Assembly (NCBI RefSeq): GCF_017352135.1
Contig: NZ_CP071456.1
Coordinates: 358,828 to 422,827 of the forward strand
DNA: 64,000 nucleotides
DNA from: Rhizobium lentis
GTDB lineage: Bacteria; Pseudomonadota; Alphaproteobacteria; Rhizobiales; Rhizobiaceae
Direction of reading: 5' to 3'
The translations under genes were made by a program, and so were the position numbers. Shown piece after piece: positions 47,477 through 57,634 of this stretch (the first letter of the stretch is position 1; each line of letters begins with the position of its first letter). The notes beneath the pieces are model-generated. The model was given only the letters and a program-made list of their open reading frames with translations. It had not been told where the DNA came from and did no database searches.

Positions 47477-49008
47477 CCATCACCCTCCACCCGGGCTCCG
47501 TCTCGCTCAAGGATCTCGAGATCATTTACTGGACGGGTGAGCCGGCAAGGCTCGATGCCGCTTTCGATGCCGGTATTGCCAAAGCCGCGGACCGCATCGC
47601 CGAGATCGCCGCCGGCAATGCCCCTGTTTACGGCATCAATACCGGCTTCGGCAAACTCGCCTCGATCAAGATCGACAGCGCCGATGTCGCCACGCTGCAG
47701 CGCAATCTCATCCTGTCGCATTGCTGCGGTGTCGGCGCGCCCCTGCCCGACAATATCGTCCGGCTGATCATGGCGCTGAAGCTGGTCTCGCTCGGGCGCG
47801 GCGCCTCCGGCGTGCGACTCGAGCTGGTGCGGCTGATCGAAGGCATGCTGGAAAAGGGTGTCATCCCGCTCATTCCGGAAAAGGGCTCTGTCGGCGCTTC
47901 CGGTGATCTGGCCCCGCTCGCCCATATGGCGGCGGTGATGATGGGCGAGGCCGAAGCCTTCTTCGCCGGCGAACGGCTCTCAGGCGCCGAGGCGCTCGAA
48001 CGGGCCGGGCTGAAGCCGGTCGTGCTCGCCGCCAAGGAAGGCCTGGCGCTGATCAACGGCACCCAGACCTCGACGGCGCTGGCGCTAGCCGGCCTGTTCC
48101 GCGCCCATCGCGCCGCCCAGGCCGCCCTGATCACCGGCGCCATGTCCACGGATGCCGCCATGGGCTCTTCGGCGCCCTTCCATCCCGACATTCACACGCT
48201 GCGCGGCCACAAGGGCCAGATCGACACGGCGGCAGCGCTTCGCGCCCTGCTCGAAAATTCCGTCATTCGCCAGAGCCATATCGAGGGCGACGAGCGCGTG
48301 CAGGATCCCTATTGCATCCGCTGCCAGCCGCAGGTCGACGGCGCCTGCCTCGATCTACTGCGCTCGGTGGCCCGCACGCTTGAGATCGAAGCCAATGCGG
48401 TCACCGACAACCCACTGGTTCTTTCCGACAATTCCGTCGTCTCGGGCGGCAATTTCCACGCCGAACCCGTTGCCTTCGCCGCCGACCAGATCGCGCTCGC
48501 CGTCTGCGAGATCGGTGCGATCTCGCAGCGCCGCATCGCGCTGCTGGTCGATCCGGCGCTTTCCTATGGGCTGCCGGCCTTCCTCGCCAAGAAGCCGGGC
48601 CTGAACTCGGGCCTGATGATCGCCGAGGTCACCTCGGCGGCGCTGATGTCGGAGAACAAGCAGATGTCGCACCCCGCCTCGGTCGATTCGACGCCGACCT
48701 CGGCGAACCAGGAAGACCATGTCTCCATGGCCTGCCATGGTGCGCGCCGCCTCCTGCAGATGACCGAAAACCTGTTCGCCATCATCGGCATCGAGGCGCT
48801 GACCGCCGCCCAGGGCGTCGAACTGCGCGCGCCGCTTTCGACCAGCCCGGAGCTTGAAAAGGCAATCGTCGCGATCCGCAGCAAGGTGCCGAGCCTCGAT
48901 ATCGACCGCTACATGGCCACGGATCTCGCCGCCGCCGCCGAACTGGTGGCTACGGGCGCGCTGAATGACTCGGTTTCAACAGGTATATTGCCGGTTCTGG
49001 AGGGCTGA
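47473..49008 (+). CDS. hutH: Histidine ammonia-lyase
   Basis: 511 residues, the canonical length. Catalytic YGINTGFG (about 53-60), the MIO-forming triad in [15 protein letters not shown], the LINGTQ block and [10 protein letters not shown] all intact. Deaminates L-histidine to urocanate, first step of the pathway, cytosolic tetramer. ATGA overlap with hutI. It is the functional counterpart of the defective-looking paralogue at 38299. Confidence 0.96.
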   Translation: MTITLHPGSVSLKDLEIIYWTGEPARLDAAFDAGIAKAADRIAEIAAGNAPVYGINTGFGKLASIKIDSADVATLQRNLILSHCCGVGAPLPDNIVRLIMALKLVSLGRGASGVRLELVRLIEGMLEKGVIPLIPEKGSVGASGDLAPLAHMAAVMMGEAEAFFAGERLSGAEALERAGLKPVVLAAKEGLALINGTQTSTALALAGLFRAHRAAQAALITGAMSTDAAMGSSAPFHPDIHTLRGHKGQIDTAAALRALLENSVIRQSHIEGDERVQDPYCIRCQPQVDGACLDLLRSVARTLEIEANAVTDNPLVLSDNSVVSGGNFHAEPVAFAADQIALAVCEIGAISQRRIALLVDPALSYGLPAFLAKKPGLNSGLMIAEVTSAALMSENKQMSHPASVDSTPTSANQEDHVSMACHGARRLLQMTENLFAIIGIEALTAAQGVELRAPLSTSPELEKAIVAIRSKVPSLDIDRYMATDLAAAAELVATGALNDSVSTGILPVLEG

Positions 49009-49051
49009 TCGTGATGGTTCTGCACTTGGTACCCCCTCTGCTCTGCCGGAC

Positions 49052-49074
49052 ATCTCCCCCACAGGTGGGGAGAT
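49052..49074. repeat. Short palindromic element in the hutH-hutG gap
   Basis: Arms ATCTCCCC (49052-49059) and GGGGAGAT (49067-49074) form a hairpin in the 139-base gap between two operon genes. The sequence resembles the short palindromes dispersed through rhizobial genomes. It might tune downstream message levels; it lacks a T-run. Confidence 0.5.
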
Positions 49075-49147
49075 CGGCTGGGCGGACCCGCTCGCTCCAA
49101 CATCAATTGTTTGGCAAAGCCCCCCAAGACGCCGGAGCACTTTGCCC

Positions 49148-49951
49148 ATGACCGCACCATACGAAATCCGCCAGGGCGCCTCGCCCATCATCCTCGGCTT
49201 CCCCCACACCGGCACCGAGGTGCCGCCCGCGATTTACGACCGACTCAACGATAACGGCCGAATCCTCGCCGATACCGACTGGCATATCCACCACCTCTAT
49301 GAGGGCCTGCTCGACAGCGTCACGATGGTGCGCGCCACCTTCCATCGCTACGTGATCGACGCCAACCGCGATCCCCAGGGCGTCAGCCTCTATCCCGGCC
49401 AGAACACCACCGGCCTCGTTCCCGAAACGGATTTCGACGGCAAACCGATCTGGAAGGACGGGCAGGCGCCTGACGAGGCCGATATCGCGGCGCGGCTGCG
49501 GGACTTTCATGCGCCCTATCATGCGGCCCTTGCTGCCGAGATCGAGCGCGTCAGAGCCATCCATGGCGTTGCGATCCTCTATGATTGCCACTCGATCCGC
49601 TCGCATATTCCCTTCCTGTTCGAAGGCAAGCTGCCGGATTTCAATGTCGGCACCGATATGGGCAAGACCTGCGACAGCGCCATCGAGCAGGCGACGCTGA
49701 CCGTCGTCCAGGCGGCGCAAGGCTATGACAGCGTCCTCAACGGCCGCTTCAAGGGCGGCTGGACAACCCGCCATTATGGCCGGCCCGAGACCGGTGTGCA
49801 CGCGATCCAGATGGAGCTCGCGCAATCCACGCATCTCCAGACCGAGGCGCCGCCCTTCGCCTACGACACGGCCAAGGCCGGCATGCTTCGCGTCCATCTC
49901 AAAGACATTCTGGTGCGCATCGAGCAGATCGCACCCGGCCTGAAACGATAA
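49148..49951 (+). CDS. hutG: N-formylglutamate deformylase
   Basis: 267 residues from ATG 49148, the start that gives [10 protein letters not shown]; the frame is open upstream to 48965 but overlaps hutH. N-formylglutamate amidohydrolase (FGase) family: [21 protein letters not shown] (metal His/Asp), DANRDPQG and [10 protein letters not shown] (metal His). Releases formate and L-glutamate, the last step of the HutF branch. 139 bases after hutH, 25 before hutU. Confidence 0.93.
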   Translation: MTAPYEIRQGASPIILGFPHTGTEVPPAIYDRLNDNGRILADTDWHIHHLYEGLLDSVTMVRATFHRYVIDANRDPQGVSLYPGQNTTGLVPETDFDGKPIWKDGQAPDEADIAARLRDFHAPYHAALAAEIERVRAIHGVAILYDCHSIRSHIPFLFEGKLPDFNVGTDMGKTCDSAIEQATLTVVQAAQGYDSVLNGRFKGGWTTRHYGRPETGVHAIQMELAQSTHLQTEAPPFAYDTAKAGMLRVHLKDILVRIEQIAPGLKR

Positions 49952-49976
49952 AGCTCACTCGACAGGGGAACCGTCC

Positions 49977-51650
49977 ATGAACAATCCACGTCATAACATC
50001 CGCGAAATCCGCGCGCCGCGCGGCAACGAACTCAATGCCAAGAGCTGGATGACCGAAGCGCCGCTGCGCATGCTGATGAACAATCTCGATCCCGATGTCG
50101 CGGAAAATCCGAACGAACTCGTCGTCTATGGCGGCATCGGCCGTGCTGCCCGCACCTGGGAGGATTTCGACCGCATCGTCGCGACGCTGAAGACGCTGAC
50201 GGAAGAGGAAACCCTGCTCGTCCAGTCCGGCAAGCCGGTCGGCGTCTTCCGCACCCACAAGGATGCGCCGCGGGTGCTGATAGCCAATTCCAACCTGGTG
50301 CCGCATTGGGCGACCTGGGATCACTTCAACGAGCTGGATAAGAAAGGCCTTGCCATGTACGGCCAGATGACGGCCGGTTCGTGGATCTATATCGGCACGC
50401 AGGGCATCGTCCAGGGCACCTACGAGACCTTCGTCGAGGCCGGCCGCCAGCATTACGGCGGCAATCTCAAAGGCAAATGGATCCTGACCGGCGGCCTCGG
50501 CGGCATGGGCGGCGCCCAGCCGCTCGCCGCCGTCATGGCCGGCGCCTGCTGCCTTGCCGTCGAGTGCAATCCCGACTCGATCGATTTCCGCCTGCGCACC
50601 CGCTATCTCGACGCCAAGGCCGAGTCGCTCGATGAAGCGCTTGAGATGATCGACCGCTGGACCAAGGCTGGCGAAGCCAAATCCGTCGGCCTGCTCGGCA
50701 ATGCCGCCGAGATCCTGCCGGAAATGGTGCGCCGCGGGATCCGCCCCGACATCGTTACCGACCAGACCTCGGCGCATGATCCGATCAACGGCTACCTGCC
50801 GAAGGGCTGGACGATGGCCGAGTGGAAGGCCAAGCGCGAGAGCGATCCGAAGGCAGTGGAAAGGGCCGCACGCGCCTCGATGCGCGAGCATGTCGAAGCG
50901 ATGATCGCCTTCTGGAACGCCGGTATTCCGACCCTCGACTACGGCAACAATATCCGCCAGGTGGCCAAGGAAGAAGGCCTCGAAAACGCCTTCGCCTTCC
51001 CGGGCTTCGTGCCTGCCTATATAAGACCGCTGTTCTGCCGCGGCATCGGCCCCTTCCGCTGGGCCGCCCTGTCAGGCGACCCGGAGGACATCTACAAGAC
51101 CGATGCCAAGGTGCGGGAGCTGACCCCTGGGAATACCCACCTGCACAACTGGCTCGACATGGCCAGGGAGCGCATCGCCTTCCAGGGCCTGCCGGCACGC
51201 ATCTGCTGGGTCGGTCTCGGCGACCGTCACCGCCTGGCTCTGGCCTTCAACGAAATGGTGAGGAATGGCGAGCTTTCCGCGCCGATCGTCATCGGCCGCG
51301 ACCACCTCGATTCCGGCTCGGTCGCCTCGCCGAACCGCGAAACTGAGGCGATGAAGGACGGCTCCGACGCTGTTTCCGACTGGCCGCTGCTCAACGCCCT
51401 GCTCAATACCGCCTCGGGTGCCACCTGGGTGTCGCTGCATCACGGCGGCGGCGTCGGCATGGGCTTCTCGCAGCATTCCGGCGTCGTCATCTGCGCGGAC
51501 GGCACGGATGATGCGGCAAAACGTCTCGAGCGCGTGCTCTGGAACGACCCGGCGACCGGCGTCATGCGCCACGCCGATGCCGGCTACGACATCGCGCGGG
51601 ACTGCGCCCGAGACAAGGGCCTGCGCCTGCCCGGCATTCTCGGGAACTGA
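49977..51650 (+). CDS. hutU: Urocanate hydratase
   Basis: 557 residues, the family length. NAD+-binding glycine-rich [11 protein letters not shown] (about 171-181), the conserved [11 protein letters not shown] block and [16 protein letters not shown] near the C-terminus, which carries active-site residues. Converts urocanate to 4-imidazolone-5-propionate using tightly bound NAD+ as electrophile. AGGGGA ribosome-binding site. Cytosolic homodimer. Confidence 0.95.
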   Translation: MNNPRHNIREIRAPRGNELNAKSWMTEAPLRMLMNNLDPDVAENPNELVVYGGIGRAARTWEDFDRIVATLKTLTEEETLLVQSGKPVGVFRTHKDAPRVLIANSNLVPHWATWDHFNELDKKGLAMYGQMTAGSWIYIGTQGIVQGTYETFVEAGRQHYGGNLKGKWILTGGLGGMGGAQPLAAVMAGACCLAVECNPDSIDFRLRTRYLDAKAESLDEALEMIDRWTKAGEAKSVGLLGNAAEILPEMVRRGIRPDIVTDQTSAHDPINGYLPKGWTMAEWKAKRESDPKAVERAARASMREHVEAMIAFWNAGIPTLDYGNNIRQVAKEEGLENAFAFPGFVPAYIRPLFCRGIGPFRWAALSGDPEDIYKTDAKVRELTPGNTHLHNWLDMARERIAFQGLPARICWVGLGDRHRLALAFNEMVRNGELSAPIVIGRDHLDSGSVASPNRETEAMKDGSDAVSDWPLLNALLNTASGATWVSLHHGGGVGMGFSQHSGVVICADGTDDAAKRLERVLWNDPATGVMRHADAGYDIARDCARDKGLRLPGILGN

Positions 51651-51655
51651 ACCGC

Positions 51656-52249
51656 GTGAGGATCCTGCGCGCCGGCGATTACAAACGCATGCCGTGCAAG
51701 AACGGCAAGGGAGAGACGGTGGAGATCGCCGTCTTTCCCCCTGATGCCTCCATCGAGGACTTCGACTGGCGCATCAGCAGGGCGACGGTAGCGGAGGACG
51801 GCCCGTTTTCGATCTTTCCCGGCATCGACCGGACGCTGGCGGTCCTCGACGGCAACGGTATGGTGCTCGAGATCGACGGTCGCGAGCCCGCACTGCTGAC
51901 GACGGAAAGCGCGCCCCTGGCCTTCCCGGCCGATATTCCGGTCACCGCAAGGCTCGCGGACGGAGCGATCACCGACCTCAACGTCATGACACGCCGTGGC
52001 CGGCGCGCCCACAGGCTCAACCGAATCGACATCGACGGTGCCACGCTGTTGCCGTTGCCGTCGCCGATATGCCTGATCCTCTGCCAGAGCGGCACGGCGT
52101 CGTTCCGGCGGAATGGCGAGACCGGGATGCTCAGAGACGGCGACGCACTGCTGATCGAGGAGGCGACGGCAACCGCGCTGGAGATCGATGGCGAAGCCAG
52201 ATGTTATATCGTCGAGATTGCGGCAGGCCACGCCAGCACAACGAATTGA
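51656..52249 (+). CDS. hutD: HutD family protein
   Basis: 197 residues from GTG 51656, five bases after hutU. Bicupin HutD fold: MPCKNGKGETVEIAVFP near the start, WRISRATVAEDGPFS and FPGIDRTLAVLDG are diagnostic. HutD is co-conserved with histidine catabolism; in Pseudomonas it is reported to limit hut expression or intermediate build-up, with formylglutamate suggested as ligand (from memory). Last gene of hutIHGUD. Confidence 0.9.
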   Translation: MRILRAGDYKRMPCKNGKGETVEIAVFPPDASIEDFDWRISRATVAEDGPFSIFPGIDRTLAVLDGNGMVLEIDGREPALLTTESAPLAFPADIPVTARLADGAITDLNVMTRRGRRAHRLNRIDIDGATLLPLPSPICLILCQSGTASFRRNGETGMLRDGDALLIEEATATALEIDGEARCYIVEIAAGHASTTN

Positions 52250-52404
52250 AAAGGCGTGATAATCGGGCAAAGATCTGAGCGTCCGCGCCCGTCAATGCGA
52301 TTTCGGCCCGTAGACGCCATTCGTGCTTTCGGTCTAAACTTTGCCCTTCTGATGCAGAAGAAGACCTAGACTGCCCGTGACATAGGGGCGGCAAGGGAGC
52401 AGGT

Positions 52405-53034
52405 GTGACGGATCCATACGATATTCTCGGCGTTGAACGTGATGCGGACGAGGCGAAGCTGAAGGCGGCCTACCGCCGCCTGGCCAAGGTCGCCCACCCG
52501 GATTCGGGCGGCGATACGGAAGCTTTCGACAATCTGCAGAAGGCCTATGCGCTGCTTCTCGATCCGGTTCGCCGCAAGGTCTATGACGATACCGGCTATG
52601 ATGTCGAATTCGCCGATGCCGCCGAGCTGCAGGCGCTGGTGATAATCGAGAAGCTCGTCACCGACGCGGTGCTTGACGAGCGCGCGCCCGGAAGTTTCGA
52701 TCCCGTCGCCGTCATGCAGGAAAGCCTCTCCGAGGAACTGCGCAAGGCGCGGTTCAGCAAGAGCGAGCTGGAGCGCCATGCCGCGCGTGTCGGCCTGCAT
52801 CTGGAGCGGCTCGAAAAACAGTCCGGCCGCGATGTGCTCGCCCACATGTTCCGCGCCCGAATCGAAGCGATCGCCAAAGCGGTCGCGGAAACCGAGGCGA
52901 AGATCAAGGCGACCGAATGCGCCGCCGACATGCTCGCCGGCTATGTCTACGATGTCGACCCGCCGCCGCTGCCGGAGGCGTCGGTCACCAATCTCGAATG
53001 GATCGAGACCTCCAGGAACCGCTCCACCGGCTAG
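52405..53034 (+). CDS. J-domain (DnaJ-like) protein
   Basis: 209 residues from GTG 52405. J-domain at about 2-65: DPYDILGV, AYRRLAKVAHPDSGG with the HPD triad that stimulates DnaK ATPase, and AYALLLDPVRRKVYDDTGYD. The rest (about 70-195) has no zinc finger or Gly/Phe region but a long charged helix likely to form a coiled coil (about 110-175). It is therefore a type III co-chaperone with a dedicated client. Client unknown. The 155 bases before it hold its promoter. Confidence 0.87.
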   Translation: MTDPYDILGVERDADEAKLKAAYRRLAKVAHPDSGGDTEAFDNLQKAYALLLDPVRRKVYDDTGYDVEFADAAELQALVIIEKLVTDAVLDERAPGSFDPVAVMQESLSEELRKARFSKSELERHAARVGLHLERLEKQSGRDVLAHMFRARIEAIAKAVAETEAKIKATECAADMLAGYVYDVDPPPLPEASVTNLEWIETSRNRSTG

Positions 53035-53060
53035 ACTAACGGCCTGCGACGCGGCTGACC

Positions 53061-53762
53061 TTAATAAGACAGCTTCGGATACCAGTCCGGCGCCCGGCCT
53101 TCCGGAGTGGTATCGAGCACGGTCCAGAGCGGCATGAGGTCGGGCGCGCCGCGGGGGTCCTCGCCGGGATCGGCCGTCACGGCGCCCATCTCCTCGCTCC
53201 AGAAATGGCGGATGGTGCCGTCGCGCCGCGTGAAGACATTGAAAGCGGCGTCATCGCTGCCGCCTTTGCCGATCGCGCGATAGTCGCGGCTATAGTCATC
53301 CGTCGGATCGGAATAGAGCGGGATATGATGCCAGCCGCGTTCCTTCTTGAAGGCGAGCAGTTTTTCGATCGGCGAGCGGGCGACGATGGCAAGGGCGACG
53401 CGCTGCTGGATGTCGGGCACTTCGCCGTCCCAGGCCGACAGCAGCGACGTGCACATCGGGCACGGGCGCTCGCGCTCCGGACCGAACATGTAGCTGTAGA
53501 CGATCAGCGTGTCCTTGTCGGCGAAGAGCTCGGCAAAGGACACCGGCCCATTGGCACCTTCGAAGCGATAGTCCTTCTTCACTTCGCCGCCGGGCGGCAG
53601 CGTCCGGCGCTGTCTCGCCACGCGCTCAATATGCCGGCGCAATTCGATCTCCTCGGCCAACAGCGCGTCGCGGGCAATACGATATTCCGCGCTCTCATTC
53701 GGGAAACGGGCGCCGTTCTTGGCCGCAAGCACGGCGGCGGGTACCAGCTGTCGATTATCCAT
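53061..53762 (-). CDS. DUF899 thioredoxin-like family protein
   Basis: 233 residues from ATG 53762 (GGAGGATATCC upstream). DUF899 pattern: ELRRHIERVARQRRTLPPGG, then YRFEG, FGPERERPCPMC with a CPMC motif at the position of a thioredoxin-type active site (about 114-117), and RDYRAIGKGG and NVFTRRDGTIRHFWSEE near the C-terminus. The fold is predicted to be thioredoxin-like; function unknown. Preceded by a cluster of three operator-like repeats, so regulation by an unknown factor is likely. Confidence 0.87.
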   Translation of the reverse strand: MDNRQLVPAAVLAAKNGARFPNESAEYRIARDALLAEEIELRRHIERVARQRRTLPPGGEVKKDYRFEGANGPVSFAELFADKDTLIVYSYMFGPERERPCPMCTSLLSAWDGEVPDIQQRVALAIVARSPIEKLLAFKKERGWHHIPLYSDPTDDYSRDYRAIGKGGSDDAAFNVFTRRDGTIRHFWSEEMGAVTADPGEDPRGAPDLMPLWTVLDTTPEGRAPDWYPKLSY

Positions 53763-53878
53763 GAGGATATCCTCCTGTTGTTGCCTGGCGACGTGCCAAC
53801 CATACGAATTCCAGCACATCGTTAGAATGACGATCGGCGCATGCGGGAATCGACAGCCTCGCCCGGAAAATTTCCCAC

Positions 53879-53995
53879 TTCGGAATCCCGAAATTCCCCC
53901 GCTTCGGGATTCCGAAATTCGCGCCGGTTTGCGCGGTGTCGTCGTGGAGAAATATGTAATGATTTCAGGCCGGCAACCAATTTCGGGATTCCGAA
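53879..53995. promoter_or_regulatory. Three operator-like repeats upstream of the DUF899 gene
   Basis: The 14-base sequence TTCGGGATTCCGAA occurs at 53903-53916 and 53982-53995 and as its exact reverse complement at 53879-53892. Each copy is itself an imperfect palindrome. Spacing between centres is 24 and 79 bases. A TATATAG box follows the third copy. The 472-base region 53763-54234 contains no convincing gene, only these sites and a terminator. Likely binding sites of a dimeric regulator that I cannot identify. Confidence 0.6.
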
Positions 53996-54073
53996 GTGCT
54001 ATATAGATCTTGGTGCGGGTTCAGCACGATCGCCAAGGCAAAGCGACCGCAGCCTCGATGGCTGAAAAGCAAA

Positions 54074-54105
54074 AAGGGCGCTCGACCCTTGCGGGGAGCG
54101 CCCTT
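54074..54105 (-). terminator. Rho-independent terminator, minus strand
   Basis: Perfect 10-base arms (54074-54083 and 54096-54105) with a 12-base loop. Read on the minus strand the stem is followed by TTTTTGCTTTT. It terminates the transcript of the 60-residue protein gene (54235-54417) and insulates the DUF899 promoter. Confidence 0.75.
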
Positions 54106-54234
54106 ATCCTGTCGGACGGCGAACGGCTCGACGACGTCGATACCGGGCGCATCCGTTTTTCAGGCAGGGCCGCTATATGTACCTTTTGACACCCCGTTTC
54201 AAGGGGCGTTCTGCATTACCGTTGCGGTCGGCCG

Positions 54235-54417
54235 CTAAAGGGCCGCGCCGGTCACGGGATTGACCACCGGCCGTTCGCTTTTATCCCCCTCTCGCGGCGG
54301 CTGCACTGCCGGCGGCGCCATCGATTCGGCGTCGGCGGGTTCCGGTTTGCCGGGAACGGCGTTGACATCCTTGGGGCGGCGCTGCTCGGGCTTTACGTTT
54401 TCGTCATTCGTCGACAT
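54235..54417 (-). CDS. Small hydrophilic hypothetical protein
   Basis: 60 residues from ATG 54417 with GGAAAGGAG 10 bases upstream; longer in-frame starts overlap the neighbouring divergent gene. Very rich in Pro, Glu, Lys and Asp and without hydrophobic core (NDENVKPEQRRPKDV, PPREGDKSERPVVNP), so probably disordered. No family recognised. It ends at a strong terminator 130 bases downstream, which supports it being transcribed. Confidence 0.62.
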   Translation of the reverse strand: MSTNDENVKPEQRRPKDVNAVPGKPEPADAESMAPPAVQPPREGDKSERPVVNPVTGAAL

Positions 54418-54487
54418 TGTCTGTCTCCTTTCCAGGGAGGAAGTCGGAGCCGCCGACATGGTTCCGATGGCAAGGGGAGGATTGCCG

Positions 54488-55126
54488 ATGCTCGACAGGT
54501 TTCTGCTCCAGGGGCCGCAGGAAGCGCGCTTCACCATCCTGCTTGCCCACGGCGCCGGCGCCCCTATGGATTCGGCATCGATGGCCGCGACAGCCGAAGC
54601 GCTCGCCGGCGTCGGCTTCCGTGTTGCCCGATTCGAATTCGCCTATATGGCCGCGCGCCGCACCGGCGCCCGCAAGCCGCCGCCGCGCGCCGAAGCGCTC
54701 AATCCCGAATATGAGGCGGCCGTCGCCGCGCTGGACGCCGGCGGCCCGCTGATCATCGGCGGCAAGTCGATGGGCGGGCGGGTCGCCAGCATGATCGCCG
54801 ACGATCTCCACCGTCAGGGGAAGATCGCCGGCCTGCTCTGCCTCGGTTACCCCTTCCATCCGCCCGGGCAGCCGGACAAGCTGCGCACCGGCCATCTCAA
54901 GGGGCTCGCGACGCCCACCCTGATCTGCCAGGGAACCCGCGACGAATTCGGCACGCGCGAGGAAGTGCCGGGCTACGATCTCTCCGACCGGATCGAGATC
55001 CTCTGGCTCGAGGATGGCGACCACGACCTGAAACCGCGCAAGAAAATCTCCGGCTTCTCCAGCGCCGATCATCTCGCCGCGATGGCGAAGGCGGCAAAGG
55101 CATGGACCGACCGGCTAGCGGTCTAA
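54488..55126 (+). CDS. Alpha/beta hydrolase (KANL3/Tex30-like)
   Basis: 212 residues from ATG 54488 with GGGGAGGA upstream. Alpha/beta fold: LLAHGAGAPMDS (oxyanion loop), GGKSMGGRVAS (nucleophile elbow G-x-S-x-G, Ser near 95), LICQGTRDEFG (acid Asp) and DGDHDLKPRK (catalytic His). The HGAGAP and GGKSMGGR blocks are typical of the bacterial KANL3/Tex30 hydrolase group. Substrate unknown. Divergent from the small protein gene before it. Confidence 0.85.
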   Translation: MLDRFLLQGPQEARFTILLAHGAGAPMDSASMAATAEALAGVGFRVARFEFAYMAARRTGARKPPPRAEALNPEYEAAVAALDAGGPLIIGGKSMGGRVASMIADDLHRQGKIAGLLCLGYPFHPPGQPDKLRTGHLKGLATPTLICQGTRDEFGTREEVPGYDLSDRIEILWLEDGDHDLKPRKKISGFSSADHLAAMAKAAKAWTDRLAV

Positions 55127-55190
55127 GCGCCGCCGCTCGCGCGCGCACCTGTTCGCCGAGCAGCCGGCAAGCAGATTTGACGAGGCGGAT

Positions 55191-56117
55191 TCAGGAAATC
55201 TCTCGCGCCGCCTGGCGGATCGTCTGCATCAGGATCGCTTGCGGCAGCGACGGCATGGCGTCGGTCCGCACCGTGAGGCCGACCGGCCCCTTGGTCTCGC
55301 CGGTGTCGACCGGCAGCAGCGCCAGCCGCCCATCGGCGACGTCGCCGGCGACCACGCCGTGCGAGATGATCCAGATCGCATCGCTTGCCCTGAGGAAGGC
55401 GCGGCCGAAGGAATCAGACACGGTCTCGATCTGGTCCGGCAGACTGGAGACGCCGTTGGCAATCAGGAAATTTTCGACGACCGGGCGGATGATCGAGCCG
55501 CGCGTCGGCATCAGCACGGTGTAATTGCCGAAGCCTGAAAACAGCGATTGCCGGCCGTCGAGCAGCGGGTGGCCGGCCCGCACGGCAAACACCACCTGCT
55601 CGGAATAGAGATGTTCGAAGGAGAAGCCCGCCATCTTCTCAGCCCCGGCCAGACGACCGACCACGACGTCGAGGTCCCCGACGCGCAGCTGTTCGAGCAG
55701 CACGGCATTTTCGCCGGTGACGATCTTCACCCGGCTCCATGTCTTCTCCTGGAGGAAGAGTTCCATCGCCCGCGGCATGATGCGCGACGACACTGTCGGC
55801 AGCGCACCGATCCGGATCGGCGGTGCATCGGCGAACTGCGCCTGCGAGACGGAATCGAGGCCCTGGCGCAACGCCGTCAGCGCCGCCCCGGCATGGCGGA
55901 GGAAGACCTCGCCGTAACGGGTGATCTTGATGCCGCGGCCGTCGCGCTCGAAGACGGCGACGCCGAGCACCTCTTCCAGCTCGCGGATCGTCTTCGTCAC
56001 CGCTGGCTGGCTGACATGCAGCAAGTCGGCCGCCTTCATTACGCTCTTCTGCCGCGCCACCTCGACAAAGGTCTGCAGATGGCGAAACTTCACGCGGCTG
56101 TCGATCATCGCTCGCAT
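55191..56117 (-). CDS. pcaQ: LysR-type regulator PcaQ
   Basis: 308 residues. LysR winged helix at about 9-68 (FRHLQTFVEVARQKSVMKAADLL split over residues 11-33, then VSQPAVTKTIRELEEVLG) and a two-lobed effector domain (about 95-300). Orientation divergent from pcaD and sequence opening VKFRHLQTF are typical of PcaQ, which in Agrobacterium and Sinorhizobium activates pcaDCHGB in response to beta-carboxy-cis,cis-muconate and related lactone. ATG 56108 (MIDSR) is a near alternative start. Confidence 0.88.
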   Translation of the reverse strand: MRAMIDSRVKFRHLQTFVEVARQKSVMKAADLLHVSQPAVTKTIRELEEVLGVAVFERDGRGIKITRYGEVFLRHAGAALTALRQGLDSVSQAQFADAPPIRIGALPTVSSRIMPRAMELFLQEKTWSRVKIVTGENAVLLEQLRVGDLDVVVGRLAGAEKMAGFSFEHLYSEQVVFAVRAGHPLLDGRQSLFSGFGNYTVLMPTRGSIIRPVVENFLIANGVSSLPDQIETVSDSFGRAFLRASDAIWIISHGVVAGDVADGRLALLPVDTGETKGPVGLTVRTDAMPSLPQAILMQTIRQAAREIS

Positions 56118-56207
56118 AACTCCGTAGTTATCGAAAAGCCGAAAAATATCATTTTACTTAACCGGATCAACCATTCAATTTCGTGATTGGCATGCTGCGT
56201 GAGCCAG

Positions 56208-56341
56208 CCCCTCATCCGGCTACCGCCACCTTCTCCCCGCTCGCGGGGAGAAGGGATATGCCGCGCCGGCTTCCTCCACCTCGACGATGCGTTGGGCACG
56301 TCCCCTCGCCCCGCGAGCGGGGAGAGGGTTAGGGTGAGGGG
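56208..56341 (+). repeat. RIME-like mosaic palindromic repeat, copy 1
   Basis: 134 bases bounded by CCCCTCA (56208) and TGAGGGG (56335). It holds two hairpins: arms 56229-56240/56243-56254 (perfect, 12 bases) and 56304-56314/56317-56327 (one mismatch). It lies between pcaQ and pcaD, inside the 296-base divergent promoter region. A related copy in opposite orientation lies at 59041-59204. The layout resembles rhizobial RIME elements. Confidence 0.75.
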
Positions 56342-56413
56342 CAGTCATTGGCGCAAACCAGACGGCTGGGGATCAAGAGCGACTGTGACGGCCTAAGAAG
56401 CGAGGAGAGTGAC

Positions 56414-57223
56414 GTGCAATTCGCCCGCATAAACGACGTGACGATCCATTATCAGCTCATCGGCGCGCCCGCCGACCGACCGGTGATCGTCTTCATCAAT
56501 TCGCTCGGAACGGATTTCCGCATCTGGCGCGATGTCGTGGTGCGGCTTGCCGGCGATTATGCCATCGTGCTTTACGACAAGCGCGGCCACGGTCTCTCCG
56601 ATGTCGGTCAACTCCCCGCGTCGATCGAGGACCATGCGACCGATCTCGCCGCCCTGCTCGATCTCTTGTCGGTGAAAAACGCCGTCATCTGTGGCCTCTC
56701 GGTTGGCGGCCTCATCGCCCAGTCGCTCGTTCAGCACCGGCCGGATCTCGTCGGCGCTCTCATCCTTTGCGACACCGCCCATAAGATCGGCACATCAGAC
56801 AGCTGGAACGCCCGCATTGCCGCCGTCGAAGAAAGTGGCATCGGCAGCATCGTCGACGCCGTCATGGAGCGCTGGTTCACGCCGGCCTTCCGCCGGCCCG
56901 AAAACACCGCCTATTCCGGCTATTGCAACATGCTGACGCGCCAGCCGGTCGAGGGATACCTCGCCGCCTGCTCTGCGATCCGCGATGCCGATTTCACCGA
57001 AGCGGCCAAGGCGATCGTTGTGCCCACAATCTGCATTGTCGGCGACCAGGACGGCTCGACGCCGCCCGATCTCGTGCTCTCCACGGCGCGGCTGATATCG
57101 GGCGCCCGCTACGAGGTGATCCCAAATTGCGCCCATATTCCCTGTGTGGAGCAGCCGGAGGCGCTGACGGCCATCATCCGCGCCTTCCTTACATCCATTT
57201 CGCCTGGAGAAAACAGCCCATGA
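56414..57223 (+). CDS. pcaD: 3-oxoadipate enol-lactonase
   Basis: 269 residues from GTG 56414 with GAGGAGAG upstream; the frame extends further into the repeat but not credibly. Alpha/beta hydrolase: FINSLGTDFRIW (oxyanion), DKRGHGLSD, CGLSVGGLIAQ (nucleophile Ser), VGDQDGSTPP (Asp) and NCAHIPCVEQP (His). Opens the lactone to beta-ketoadipate. ATGA overlap with pcaC. First gene of the operon. Confidence 0.93.
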   Translation: MQFARINDVTIHYQLIGAPADRPVIVFINSLGTDFRIWRDVVVRLAGDYAIVLYDKRGHGLSDVGQLPASIEDHATDLAALLDLLSVKNAVICGLSVGGLIAQSLVQHRPDLVGALILCDTAHKIGTSDSWNARIAAVEESGIGSIVDAVMERWFTPAFRRPENTAYSGYCNMLTRQPVEGYLAACSAIRDADFTEAAKAIVVPTICIVGDQDGSTPPDLVLSTARLISGARYEVIPNCAHIPCVEQPEALTAIIRAFLTSISPGENSP

Positions 57224-57624
57224 ACGAGACCGCGTCCCCCTCCGAACGCTACCGGCAAGGCATGGCGACCCGCCGCGCCGTGCTCGGCGACGCCCATGTC
57301 GATCGCGCCGCAGCCGCCGAGACCGCCTTCGACCGCCCGTTCCAGGAGCTGATTACCGAAGCCGCCTGGGGTCACGTCTGGTCGCGCCCGGCACTGACCA
57401 AACGCGAGCGTTCGATCGTCACCATTGCGCTGCTGGCAGCCCTCGGCCAGGATGAGGAGGTCGCCATGCATGTGCGCGCCACCGCCAATACGGGTGCGAC
57501 CCGCGAGGATATCTGCGAAGCGCTCTTACATGTGGCGATTTATGCCGGGGTTCCTGCCGCGAACCACGCGATCAAGATCGCCAAACAGGCCTTTGCACAG
57601 ATGGACGCCGAAAAGGCGGCCTAA
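57220..57624 (+). CDS. pcaC: 4-carboxymuconolactone decarboxylase
   Basis: 134 residues from the ATG overlapping pcaD; the open frame before it is the shadow of pcaD. CMD/AhpD-like helical fold with [20 protein letters not shown] near the start (a PcaC hallmark), [17 protein letters not shown] and [16 protein letters not shown]. Decarboxylates 4-carboxymuconolactone to beta-ketoadipate enol-lactone, the step before PcaD. It lacks the CxxC of AhpD, as expected. Confidence 0.93.
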   Translation: MNETASPSERYRQGMATRRAVLGDAHVDRAAAAETAFDRPFQELITEAAWGHVWSRPALTKRERSIVTIALLAALGQDEEVAMHVRATANTGATREDICEALLHVAIYAGVPAANHAIKIAKQAFAQMDAEKAA

Positions 57625-57634
57625 GGGAGGGGAA

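Noticed and set aside
54071..54105. Small RNA on the plus strand ending in this hairpin
   Set aside because: On the plus strand no T-run follows the stem; on the minus strand a clear T-run does, so it is a minus-strand terminator.
56118..56207. PcaQ binding site of the form ATAACC-N4-GGTTAA
   Set aside because: Only a single TTAACC half-site (56158-56163) is visible; the partner half is absent, so I do not list it as a feature.
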